The position numbers were made by a program, and so were the translations under genes. The notes under the pieces are model-generated. The model did no database searches. It was not told where the DNA came from and saw nothing but the letters and a program-made list of their open reading frames with translations. A DNA stretch of 7,061 nucleotides from JAGOBX01 sp017999075 [NCBI: Candidatus Babelota bacterium] (lineage in GTDB: Bacteria; JAGOBX01), in the NCBI GenBank assembly GCA_017999075.1, contig JAGOBX010000179.1, positions 1 through 7,061 on the forward strand, written 5' to 3'. Below, one piece after another: positions 1-6,877 of this stretch; the first letter of the stretch is position 1, and every line of letters begins with the position of its first letter.

Positions 1-1947
1 GTGTATATTGATGTTTACAGATCAGGAGTTAATACAAATATTAATCAAAATGATTCTGTTTTTGTTCAAACTTTTACTTATAATCCGTTGTCAGATACTA
101 ATGTTCTGGAAAACAATTTAATGCTTTCATTAAGCGGATTGGCAGGAAATAATGGTGATTCATATCAATTGATAGCACAAGCAAGAGATCAGTATGGAAA
201 TACCAATGATAATTTTGAAGTTGTTCAAAGTTCTGTAAGCAACGCAAATTCAATGGTACATCATTTTGATGTGAATTCAGGGTATGCATTAAATTCTCTT
301 CCATTGGGAAAAGATATAATTTTTACATTGATAGCAAAAAATGTTTCTGATCAGACAATTGAAGCATTTACAGGAGAAGTTTATATTGAAGTTCAGGAAA
401 ATGAAGGGTTGATATTTGGAAGCTGGAATTCTGATAAATTTGCCGGTAAAGACAAAATCGTTGTTAATATGAAAGGCGGAGTAGGATATTTTGTAATGAA
501 TAATTCTGAAAAAGAAGACATAAATATTGGTGTGAAATTTGGAACTAATATTTCTCAGGATTTTGTATTGGGATTTGCCGCAAGTCATAAAGGTATATCA
601 ACGACATCTCAGTTTGCATTATATGCTGATAATACTGAATTTAATTCAAGAGAATTTGTTAAAGTTACTGTATTTGCACTGAATGCCGATGGTATGATAA
701 ACACTGATTATACAGGAAACCATAATGTTACCTTCAGGACAAATGAAAATATGAATGATTATTCAGTGAAAATTAATGATCAGACAGTTGAAGGAAATAA
801 CCGTACATTCAGTCTTAATTTTGTGAATGGTGAAGCAGTTGCAGTTGTTAAAAATATTTTAGGAGCATATGAAAGTTATGAAGAATTTAGTTTATCAGCA
901 ATTGGTGACGGTGCAGCTCAATCGAATTTGTTGAATTTAAAAGCTTCTAATAATCCTGTTAATGAGGTTTTAATAAATGGAGCAGAACATATGGGAGAAG
1001 CTTTAAATAAGACTAGTTATGGAAGTAGAATAAAAATCAATTTTATGACAGGTTATGGAGATTTTCAACCAATTACTTATTATAATGGAATAGTTTACGC
1101 ATCAGTTGTAGAAGATCCGAATAATAATAACAGCGTTCGTATTGCTGATCGTGAAATAAAAATTTCTAACGGTATTGGAAACTTGATTATTGATAATGTT
1201 GATAAAGAAATGGTGCGTATTAAACTTGAAAGGCAAATTGACGGTATTATTGCTTTGAATAAAGAATTTTATGTAACTTTTGCTTCTGTTGATGTAATAC
1301 CTCCAAAACTTGTTAATGCTTATGCAGAAAATCCTTATTTGATACATCTTGTTTTCAGTGAACCTCTTGATCCTGTTAATGTGTTTAAAACAAGCAATTA
1401 CAGGGGAATAGGACCTAGGATACATACTGTATGTTATTATTCTGATGAAGTAACTTTACATTTAGCTACTCCATTGACTTTGAATAAAAATATAACTATT
1501 CAAATCAATAATGATGGCGCAGACGGAATCAAAGATAAAGCTGGAAACTATTTAACGGATAACAGTAAATCTTTTGCTACTCCTGGAGTTGATCTTATAG
1601 GAAACAGAGCGAGTGATGAATATTTTGCTGTTGAATTACCTGCAAATTTTGTAGCAAAACAAAGTGTCAATACTACTTTTAGAGTTGTTGTAAAACATAT
1701 GAATGCTTGCGGGTTCTTAAGTGGAAAGAATACCATAAATGCAAAACATAAAATTTCTAATGCTAAGGTTAGTTATGAAGGAGTATCAGGAGTTACAGGA
1801 CCGTCGACCATAGAGTTTACTGATGGTAAAGCTGAATTTAATGTAACGGTTCCGGCTAATCCTTCAACAGGAGATATTATAATAAGGATTGACGACAGCG
1901 TGATTCGCGGTGGAGGAAAAACAAATATTAATAACGTGCTTCCGTAA
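1..1947 (+). CDS. Large surface protein of tandem Ig-like modules, 3' part (5' end outside window)
   Basis: The frame is open from the first base and ends at TAA 1945-1947, giving 648 visible residues. The GTG at base 1 is almost certainly internal: there is no room for a ribosome site, and the product starts in mid-domain without a signal peptide. The sequence is rich in N, S, T, V and I and alternates like beta-strands. Repeating blocks of about 90-100 residues can be drawn at roughly 86-181, 203-304, 321-415, 431-529 and 540-632. Several share a pattern of a YxG/YTG strand, an xxNG or DGKAxFxV strand and a closing strand. The block at 431-529 (DVIPPKLVNAYAENP, VFSEPLDP, IKDKAGNYL) fits the SbsA-type Ig-like (Big_5) family known from S-layer and other cell-surface proteins. 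The C-terminus is short and Gly/Asn-rich, with no LPXTG, autotransporter barrel or Por-type sorting domain that I recognise. It is probably extracellular and structural or adhesive; the function is not known. Only two cysteines (C478, C570) are visible. Confidence 0.85.
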   Translation: MYIDVYRSGVNTNINQNDSVFVQTFTYNPLSDTNVLENNLMLSLSGLAGNNGDSYQLIAQARDQYGNTNDNFEVVQSSVSNANSMVHHFDVNSGYALNSLPLGKDIIFTLIAKNVSDQTIEAFTGEVYIEVQENEGLIFGSWNSDKFAGKDKIVVNMKGGVGYFVMNNSEKEDINIGVKFGTNISQDFVLGFAASHKGISTTSQFALYADNTEFNSREFVKVTVFALNADGMINTDYTGNHNVTFRTNENMNDYSVKINDQTVEGNNRTFSLNFVNGEAVAVVKNILGAYESYEEFSLSAIGDGAAQSNLLNLKASNNPVNEVLINGAEHMGEALNKTSYGSRIKINFMTGYGDFQPITYYNGIVYASVVEDPNNNNSVRIADREIKISNGIGNLIIDNVDKEMVRIKLERQIDGIIALNKEFYVTFASVDVIPPKLVNAYAENPYLIHLVFSEPLDPVNVFKTSNYRGIGPRIHTVCYYSDEVTLHLATPLTLNKNITIQINNDGADGIKDKAGNYLTDNSKSFATPGVDLIGNRASDEYFAVELPANFVAKQSVNTTFRVVVKHMNACGFLSGKNTINAKHKISNAKVSYEGVSGVTGPSTIEFTDGKAEFNVTVPANPSTGDIIIRIDDSVIRGGGKTNINNVLP

Positions 1948-1982
1948 AAAAATTGCAATATTTGTTTTTTGAAATTTTAAAG

Positions 1983-2020
1983 ATTGTATAACCGAAAACT
2001 TTTGTTTCCGGTTATACAAT
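1983..2020 (+). terminator. Strong hairpin downstream of the Ig-like protein gene
   Basis: Arms 1983-1999 (ATTGTATAACCGAAAAC) and 2004-2020 are complementary over 17 positions with one A-C mismatch (1995/2008), closed by a TTTT loop. It begins 36 bp after the stop codon and there is no gene on its far side for 580 bp, so it most likely ends or stabilises the upstream transcript. It lacks a clear T-tract after the right arm, which is unusual for an intrinsic terminator. It could instead be a 3'-end RNA-stabilising stem or a Rho-associated site. Confidence 0.6.
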
Positions 2021-2034
2021 CAGATATTTAAAAA

Positions 2035-2363
2035 TTAATAAGAAAATTTAAAACCTAAATTTTCGATTTTTCTATAATTATATTAAAAAAAGCCCGGAAA
2101 TATTATGTTTTTGAAAAAAATATAGCTCTAAATCCAAATTATAATTATGAATTTTATTGTTTTGTCTGTATTTTCAAGCTTTTTACTCATAGTTACAAAT
2201 ATATAAGGAAATTTAGATTATAAACTTCTGGCAATTAATATTTTGTTCAAGAGTTTTTTTTAACAGTTTAACTATTAAAAAAAATATTAATCAATTAAAA
2301 CCAAATCCATTATCAGTGAAAACTTAATTTTAAACCTATTTCGGTCCCAGTTATTTTGTATAA
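2035..2363 (-). pseudogene. Possible remnants of decayed outer-membrane beta-barrel genes (very tentative)
   Basis: Reading the minus strand, three short runs look like beta-barrel segments. Positions 2082-2035 give YNYRKIENLGFKFSY followed by TAA. Positions 2149-2078, in another frame, give HNYNLDLELYFFQ, then KHNISGLFLI and a stop. Positions 2363-2313 give LYKITGTEIGLKLSFH followed by TGA. The first and third end alike (E-[NL/I]-G-[FL]-K-[FL]-S-[YF]), the kind of aromatic C-terminal strand recognised by the BAM machinery. Frame breaks between the runs and the lack of any long ORF mean that, if real, these are heavily decayed. In sequence this AT-rich, short beta-like peptides also arise by chance, so confidence is low. 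Confidence 0.18.
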
Positions 2364-2382
2364 AAAATTCAATAATTTTTTT

Positions 2383-2412
2383 ATTCTAAAATAAATATAT
2401 AAAATTTAGAAT
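2383..2412. repeat. Short AT-rich inverted repeat
   Basis: ATTCTAAA at 2383-2390 is the exact reverse complement of TTTAGAAT at 2405-2412, with a 14-nt loop, and is followed by T-rich sequence. There is only one G-C pair, so the RNA stem would be weak. It could be a minor terminator or protein site, or chance in AT-rich DNA. Confidence 0.25.
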
Positions 2413-2467
2413 TATTTTATTTTTATTAATTTCAGGAATGAAATATTAAATTTAATATTTTTTATAT

Positions 2468-2486
2468 AACTTATTGATAATAAGTT
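2468..2486. repeat. Perfect inverted repeat upstream of the operon promoter; possible operator or weak terminator
   Basis: AACTTATT (2468-2475) and AATAAGTT (2479-2486) are perfectly complementary around a GAT centre, and four further T residues follow (2487-2490). The repeat lies 40 bp upstream of the -35 element of the operon promoter, centred near -85 relative to the expected start of transcription. A compact palindrome there would suit a dimeric regulator. The stem plus T-tract could equally be a weak factor-independent terminator shielding the promoter from upstream transcription. The sequence does not decide between these. Confidence 0.4.
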
Positions 2487-2526
2487 TTTTACAATATTTA
2501 TAAAACACCAAATTGTTCTATTTTTA

Positions 2527-2555
2527 TTGACAATAAAAGGAAAATATGATATAAT
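2527..2555 (+). promoter_or_regulatory. Consensus sigma-70-type promoter of the three-gene operon, with extended -10
   Basis: A -35 TTGACA (2527-2532) and a -10 TATAAT (2550-2555) are both perfect matches to the housekeeping consensus, separated by the optimal 17 bp. TG at 2547-2548 forms an extended -10 (TGA then TATAAT). An overlapping second TATAAT lies at 2555-2560. Transcription would start near 2562, leaving a 5' leader of about 43 nt before the ATG at 2605. Although AT-rich DNA yields many -10-like strings, the full combination with a perfect -35 is unlikely by chance and sits exactly where the operon needs it. It predicts strong constitutive transcription by the housekeeping sigma factor. 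Confidence 0.85.
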
Positions 2556-2604
2556 ATAATTAACAATTAAATTATTTAATTTTATTAAAAAAAGTGAGGT
2601 AAAT

Positions 2605-3471
2605 ATGTTTAAAAAAAAAAATAGCTATTTAATTATTATTCTTTTATTTTTTCTAATAATTCCTAATAATTTTTTATATTCTTTTCAATCCAACAGTACA
2701 TTACTCATGAAAGAAGTTCAACAAATAAAATATCGGCCTTTAGCTGGAGTTGAAGAAAAAGAAGATAAAGTTTATCCTTCTGGCTCAAATGCTGTAGGTT
2801 CTCCGTCAACGTCAGGGAGAACAGGAGGATTATCTGCAGGAGTAGGTATTGCGGCAGTAACTATAAAAAATTCTGAATATAGAGCATATATGATGCCGGT
2901 ATCAGTTTCATATGGAATTAGCAAGACAAATGATTTATCGTTTTCTTTACCTGTTGCATATAATGAAATTCCTTCTGCGAAAAACACAAAAGGTTTAGGT
3001 GATTTATCATTAAATATAAACAACAATTTTTTGAATCAAGATGATTTTGGATTCGGTCTTGGATTTGGGTTGGGTTTGACATTTCCTACAGGGAAAAATG
3101 ACATATCAGGAGAAGATAATGAACTTGATATTAATTTTAACGCGAAAGCTGAAAAAAAAATAGGCAGTAATTCTTTTAATTTGAGTTTCGGATATACATA
3201 CAATGATTGCGCTGATTTTTCTTCTGGTGATTACAGCAAATTCAGTTATGGAGTATCTTATTCGCGCGGATTGAGCAATAAATTTTCATGTTCACTTGAA
3301 TTGAATGTTCCTGATATATTTGCTAAAGATAATAATTTCACTCAAATATTATTTTTAGGGAACAGATATAGCATAAGTAATAAGATGAGTGCCACAGTAT
3401 TAGCCGGTAAAAATATCGGGGATTCATCACTTAATAAAATATTTATAGGCAGTATGTCTTACAGTTTCTGA
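2605..3471 (+). CDS. Outer-membrane beta-barrel protein, MetA-pathway-of-phenol-degradation-like
   Basis: A 288-residue exported protein. The ATG start is supported by GTGAGG at 2594-2599, 5 nt upstream, and by a following signal peptide with KKKN and a long hydrophobic core at 8-25. After a polar linker (30-70) the chain alternates in short amphipathic beta-strands. It contains GLGDLSLNI at 130-138 and a Gly/Phe-rich strand ending in FPTGKND at 160-166. This G-x-GD-x-x-L pattern plus PTG resembles the outer-membrane barrels annotated as Phenol_MetA_deg or transporter-like. The last residues, GSMSYSF, end in Phe as expected of a BAM-inserted barrel. At this length about 10-12 strands would fit. 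It is probably a small channel or structural barrel; substrate and function cannot be read from sequence, and the family name does not imply phenol metabolism. It is first in an operon with a FecR-domain protein and a lipoprotein, 31 bp ahead of the next start. Confidence 0.8.
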   Translation: MFKKKNSYLIIILLFFLIIPNNFLYSFQSNSTLLMKEVQQIKYRPLAGVEEKEDKVYPSGSNAVGSPSTSGRTGGLSAGVGIAAVTIKNSEYRAYMMPVSVSYGISKTNDLSFSLPVAYNEIPSAKNTKGLGDLSLNINNNFLNQDDFGFGLGFGLGLTFPTGKNDISGEDNELDINFNAKAEKKIGSNSFNLSFGYTYNDCADFSSGDYSKFSYGVSYSRGLSNKFSCSLELNVPDIFAKDNNFTQILFLGNRYSISNKMSATVLAGKNIGDSSLNKIFIGSMSYSF

Positions 3472-3502
3472 AGTTAGAAAATTTTAAAGCAGGAGTTGTG
3501 TA

Positions 3503-4420
3503 ATGATAAAAAAATATGGAATAAGACTGAATGTGTTTATTTTCACTTTTGTTTTTATGTTTGTTTTGACATTAAATGCAGATGATTTGATAAAAGTTGA
3601 AGTTGATTATGTTGAGGGTATTGCTCATATGAGAAGTGCAGGAACGAATTACTGGGAAACTATAAAACCAGGAATGCTAATTATGCAAGGCGCAGATATC
3701 CGTACTGGAAACGGGGGAGTAGTGGATTTAAAATTTGATGAAAAGACTTATGTCCGCGTAGGGGAAAATACAACAACAAAAGTAGAACAGGCGGAACAAA
3801 GTGAATATGAAGTTAAAAAATTATTTTTCAGCAAGAAACAACCTCAAAAAAAAATATCGTTAAATATGGAAAAAGGAAGCTTGTTGTCTAAAGTAGGAAA
3901 ATTATCCTCGCAATCCTCATTTAATATAAAAACTCCGACTTCTGTCTGCGGCGTGCGTGGAACATTATTCAGCGCTTCTCATAATTATCAGACATCTGTT
4001 AAAGTTTTGAATGGAATTGTTGTTGTAAGCAATATTTCAATTCCTGGTGTGCAGGCTGTTGTAATGCCTGGTCAAAGCACGAGTGTTGCACCAGGGGAAG
4101 TTCCTGAACCTCCCCGTCAGATGACTCCTTCAGAAGTTGGAGAAGTAAGAGGGCTGCTTGAAGGCTCCAGTGCAACAGCAGCACCAATGAATGAATCAGC
4201 AGCTCCTGGCGGCAGTCAGAATTCAGGCAGAACTGAAAGAACTGCTTCTGTTTCTGAAATAAAATCCGAAGTGGCTGCACCTGTAGTTGAACCTATACGG
4301 CCTCCGGATTCTATATTAAATTCTACAACTACAGCTATAATAGAAAATGTAGTTAATACAGTGACAAAACCGAATGTAATTGAAAAATCGAAACTTCAAA
4401 TAAATGTTAATCTAAAGTAA
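3503..4420 (+). CDS. Secreted FecR-domain protein
   Basis: A 305-residue protein starting at ATG 3503 with AGGAG at 3491-3495, 7 nt upstream. A signal peptide spans about 1-26 (hydrophobic 11-24, likely cut after LNA). A FecR domain covers roughly 33-200: WETIKPGMLI, GADIRTGNGGVVDLKF (63-78), an LNMEKGSLLSKVGKL strand (120-134), the hallmark FNIKTPTSVCGVRGTLFSAS (140-159), VKVLNGIVVVSN (166-177) and VMPGQSTSVAPGEVP (187-201). The tail, 202-305, is low-complexity and rich in S, A, P, E and T, so probably a flexible linker. Classical FecR is an inner-membrane anti-sigma regulator. This one has an N-terminal signal peptide, no cytoplasmic anti-sigma domain and no sigma-factor or TonB-receptor neighbour, so it more likely belongs to the secreted FecR-fold proteins of the cell envelope with a binding or scaffolding role. 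The ends of the gene are tightly packed in the operon. The tail's Ala/Pro/Ser content raises local GC, which explains the long antisense frame there. Confidence 0.88.
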   Translation: MIKKYGIRLNVFIFTFVFMFVLTLNADDLIKVEVDYVEGIAHMRSAGTNYWETIKPGMLIMQGADIRTGNGGVVDLKFDEKTYVRVGENTTTKVEQAEQSEYEVKKLFFSKKQPQKKISLNMEKGSLLSKVGKLSSQSSFNIKTPTSVCGVRGTLFSASHNYQTSVKVLNGIVVVSNISIPGVQAVVMPGQSTSVAPGEVPEPPRQMTPSEVGEVRGLLEGSSATAAPMNESAAPGGSQNSGRTERTASVSEIKSEVAAPVVEPIRPPDSILNSTTTAIIENVVNTVTKPNVIEKSKLQINVNLK

Positions 4421-4422
4421 TT

Positions 4423-4428
4423 AGGAGG
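4423..4428 (+). promoter_or_regulatory. Shine-Dalgarno site that fixes the lipoprotein start at ATG 4438
   Basis: AGGAGG is a full match to the anti-Shine-Dalgarno complement. It lies 9 nt before ATG 4438 but only 3 nt before the in-frame TTG at 4432, which is too close for initiation. The start is therefore placed at 4438. Confidence 0.85.
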
Positions 4429-4437
4429 CTGTTGATA

Positions 4438-6864
4438 ATGAAAAATTGCATAAAATATATATTTTTTATTTTTCTTGTATTTTATTTGAGCGGTTGCGGT
4501 AAATCGGGAGGCAATTCCGGATTAAATGTCGGTGTTAACCGAGCTCCATCTATACAGTTTAGTTATGGATGCGAATATACTATTGAACTGATAATTTCAG
4601 GAGCAGTAAGCAGTACACAGAGTGATACATTTTTATATTCTGATACTTACGTTAAAAATTATCCTTTATTTGAGTTTGATGCTGAAGGAGCTGTGACAAT
4701 ACGAGTTAATATTTTATTTGATACTACGCTTATAGCTTCAGGTTCTGCATCAGCAGTGCTTGTAAGAGGATCTACTGCAGAAGTTAATCTTGTAATTGAC
4801 AAAACAGGGTCTCAGGCGATAGCCGAAGAAGCGTTATGCGCTTTGCAGTCAGGAAATTGGCTGGCTGCTCGAGATTCATACGCTCTTGCTGTAAGCATGA
4901 ATCCTGCAAATTATGATGCTCACCTAGGGTATGTTGCAACAAATCTCGGACTGCTTGTTGATACTGATTCTATTCAATCTCTTTTGAAAGATATCTGGGA
5001 TGTTTATGGAACAGAATTGAAAATTAATCCTCTTGATCCTGATGATACAGTGCCGTCAAGCAGAGATTATCTTGATACAAACCAATATACATCGTATATT
5101 CCATATGCTATTAAATATTCGCAAAGTATAATTAAAAAAGCGAGCAAAGGGGAAATTAATTCTTCAAGATTACAAAATATATTGTTAAATACCATTCTTC
5201 CTGAAATTAATGGTTCCATTAATTCTATAGATATTATTATTCAAAATAATCCTTATTATCAATTCAACATCACATATGCGATGACGCCGGATCCATATGA
5301 TCATTCCCGTGACAACAAGTATACATATTCTGTACTTTATCAGATAGACAGACCGTCACTGGAAGCTTTAAAAGCTATATTATCTGCATTGAAAGGCACA
5401 ATTTATTACGTTTGTTCATATGATTTCGATATGGATGATTATTCGGATACTAATTTTAAAAGTATTACGACAAGGTCAGCGTTGACAAGCAGGTATCCGT
5501 ATCTGGGAACATTGAAAACCACAAATTATATATCCGATTTCAGGCAGTCAATTATCAGTGCATTGGAAAGTGCTAAAAATGCTTTGCTTCTTGCAAAAGA
5601 AATAAGAGATGCAGGCGGGGCAATACCTGAAAAACTTTATGATGTTACGGATTTAACTGTTCAGGAATTTAATGATGCGGTTGAAGCTATAGACACAGGG
5701 TTATATTATGTGAGAGATGCAAATGCATTAACAGGAAATTCGCGCATAGACATTGATTTTAATGGAGTTTACGAAACAGCATATCCTAATAATTTTTTCA
5801 GCAGTCCTATACAGGATATGAAAGTTTTGATGCCTGACGTATTTGATACAGATATTCAATCTACATTCTCATTTGCAAAAAGTGATTTGAATTTTATATT
5901 TTCTGATTTGAGTGATGAGGCATTCAATAAATTTAAACGCAATATAAATATAAAAAGAATCCATGATTATTTTAATGTATCTTTTTCAAAAGACTATGAT
6001 AATGACGGTATTGCAGATTTAAGCGTAAACAGTACTTCAGGATTAATAATATCAGCTGCTCAAAATAAAAAAATAATAGAAATAGATGGGAAAATACCGG
6101 TTACAGTAGATGTTATTAATATTAATTCCGGCGAACAATCGTTAAGTGTAAACACATCCAATGATCCGTCGTACGGAGGAATGAAAGGAAATATAAGACT
6201 ATTTGGTTTTCAAACATCAACCGGGTTATATGGTATAGCCAGGATTTTTTATAATATAAACACATCTTATTATTATTATAATTGGTTTGTGAGTGATGTT
6301 TATATAAATATGACTGGAGAAAACCAGTTCTGGAATTACAGTCGTCAGCAGCAGTTCACAGTTTATGGAAGAAATGATATGGCTGATTACGCAGTATATA
6401 GCGATACCAACATGAGTTTATTAAGAAAAGGCAAGGCTACTCCTTCGGAACTCGGATGGAATATTATAGGGACGTATACTGTTGCTTCTGATTCAACTGA
6501 AGTTATAGTGAATTCTGAAATTGCATATAAGAATTTTTTGATAGTTACTACTAAAGACAGTTATGTGATTTTGAGTCCTGAAATACAGATGACATATTAT
6601 AATAGCTGGTCAAATGGAGGTTTTGTTCTTGCAGGAGGTTGTAATGAAGAGTCATCAATGTTATATGAAATTTTTGACGCTGAATATTTAGTGAATGATA
6701 ACAGTAACTACAACCATTATTTTTCAGGGATACCATATTCATATTATAAAAGAAATGGTTTTTTTGAAAAAGGAGAAATTTATGGATTGTATTCTATAAG
6801 CAATGGTTCAAGTTCGAGCAATTCAATTACTATAAAACTTTTAAAGGAAAACCGCGGTATATAA
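4438..6864 (+). CDS. Large lipoprotein with TPR-like segment and three calcium-binding-type loops
   Basis: 808 residues from ATG 4438; an upstream in-frame TTG is rejected on ribosome-site spacing. The N-terminus is a type II signal peptide: KNCIK, a hydrophobic core at 7-17, then lipobox LSGC with Cys20 as the lipid-modified residue. The following residues are GKSGG, with no Asp at +2, so outer-membrane sorting is plausible. Residues 33-122 look like a beta-sandwich. Residues 128-166 contain a helical TPR-like unit (LQSGNWLAARDSYALAVSMNP, then NYDAHLGYV). The middle (about 225-425) is largely helical. Three D-x-[D]-x-[DN]-x-x-x-[DE] loops typical of EF-hand-like calcium sites are seen: DFDMDDYSD (329-337), DIDFNGVYE (438-446) and DYDNDGIAD (519-527). 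The C-terminal third is rich in Tyr, Asn and Ser and beta-like (YYYYNWF at 611-617). It is the last gene of the operon, 17 bp after the FecR gene, and is followed by a terminator. No enzyme motif was recognised; function unknown, probably an anchored binding or scaffold protein. Confidence 0.85.
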   Translation: MKNCIKYIFFIFLVFYLSGCGKSGGNSGLNVGVNRAPSIQFSYGCEYTIELIISGAVSSTQSDTFLYSDTYVKNYPLFEFDAEGAVTIRVNILFDTTLIASGSASAVLVRGSTAEVNLVIDKTGSQAIAEEALCALQSGNWLAARDSYALAVSMNPANYDAHLGYVATNLGLLVDTDSIQSLLKDIWDVYGTELKINPLDPDDTVPSSRDYLDTNQYTSYIPYAIKYSQSIIKKASKGEINSSRLQNILLNTILPEINGSINSIDIIIQNNPYYQFNITYAMTPDPYDHSRDNKYTYSVLYQIDRPSLEALKAILSALKGTIYYVCSYDFDMDDYSDTNFKSITTRSALTSRYPYLGTLKTTNYISDFRQSIISALESAKNALLLAKEIRDAGGAIPEKLYDVTDLTVQEFNDAVEAIDTGLYYVRDANALTGNSRIDIDFNGVYETAYPNNFFSSPIQDMKVLMPDVFDTDIQSTFSFAKSDLNFIFSDLSDEAFNKFKRNINIKRIHDYFNVSFSKDYDNDGIADLSVNSTSGLIISAAQNKKIIEIDGKIPVTVDVININSGEQSLSVNTSNDPSYGGMKGNIRLFGFQTSTGLYGIARIFYNINTSYYYYNWFVSDVYINMTGENQFWNYSRQQQFTVYGRNDMADYAVYSDTNMSLLRKGKATPSELGWNIIGTYTVASDSTEVIVNSEIAYKNFLIVTTKDSYVILSPEIQMTYYNSWSNGGFVLAGGCNEESSMLYEIFDAEYLVNDNSNYNHYFSGIPYSYYKRNGFFEKGEIYGLYSISNGSSSSNSITIKLLKENRGI

Positions 6865-6877
6865 AATTCGTTATATT

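Larger units (their letters stand above)
2021..2526. other. AT-rich intergenic stretch without a convincing gene
   Basis: About 500 bp of extremely AT-rich sequence between the hairpin after the Ig-like gene and the operon promoter. No frame on either strand gives a supported gene. It contains two short inverted repeats (2383-2412 and 2468-2486), listed separately. On the minus strand there are short runs that read like ends of beta-barrel proteins, also listed separately with low confidence. Two slightly GC-richer islands, around 2091-2098 (AAGCCCGG) and 2340-2349 (TTCGGTCCCA), stand out from the background. The length and composition suit decayed sequence or a long upstream region of the operon. 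Confidence 0.6.

Noticed and set aside
1-3. GTG as the true start of the first gene
   Set aside because: No upstream sequence, no signal peptide, and the protein begins inside a beta-rich module; the gene is cut by the window edge.
98-588. Antisense open frames at 98-304 and 289-588 (minus)
   Set aside because: They lie wholly inside the Ig-like protein gene, have no ribosome site or recognisable domain, and are rich in F, I, N and Y as expected of AT-rich shadow frames.
1102-1958. Antisense open frames at 1102-1425, 1548-1736 and 1773-1958 (minus)
   Set aside because: They are shadows of the same coding sequence, whose plus-strand product has clear domain logic; no family resemblance.
2147-2206. 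Nineteen-residue hydrophobic peptide (MNFIVLSVF...) on the plus strand
   Set aside because: It resembles a small toxin-like membrane peptide, but there is no ribosome site, no promoter of note and no antisense RNA element; T-rich DNA readily encodes such runs.
1948-2604. CRISPR array, tRNA, riboswitch or small regulatory RNA in the spacer
   Set aside because: No direct repeats with regular spacing, no cloverleaf with a CCA-like end, and no conserved riboswitch core seen; only the listed inverted repeats.
2772-3026. Antisense open frame of 84 codons (minus)
   Set aside because: It overlaps the well-supported barrel protein gene and lacks features of its own.
3999-4280. Antisense open frame of 93 codons, Leu/Gln-rich (minus)
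   Set aside because: It mirrors the low-complexity Ala/Ser/Pro-coding tail of the FecR-domain gene; the Leu/Gln bias is a reverse-complement artefact.
4432-4434. TTG as the start of the lipoprotein
   Set aside because: It is only 3 nt after AGGAGG; the ATG at 4438 has the proper 9-nt spacing and gives a normal lipoprotein signal peptide.
6551-6742. Antisense open frame of 63 codons (minus)
   Set aside because: It lies inside the lipoprotein gene, without ribosome site or recognisable motif.
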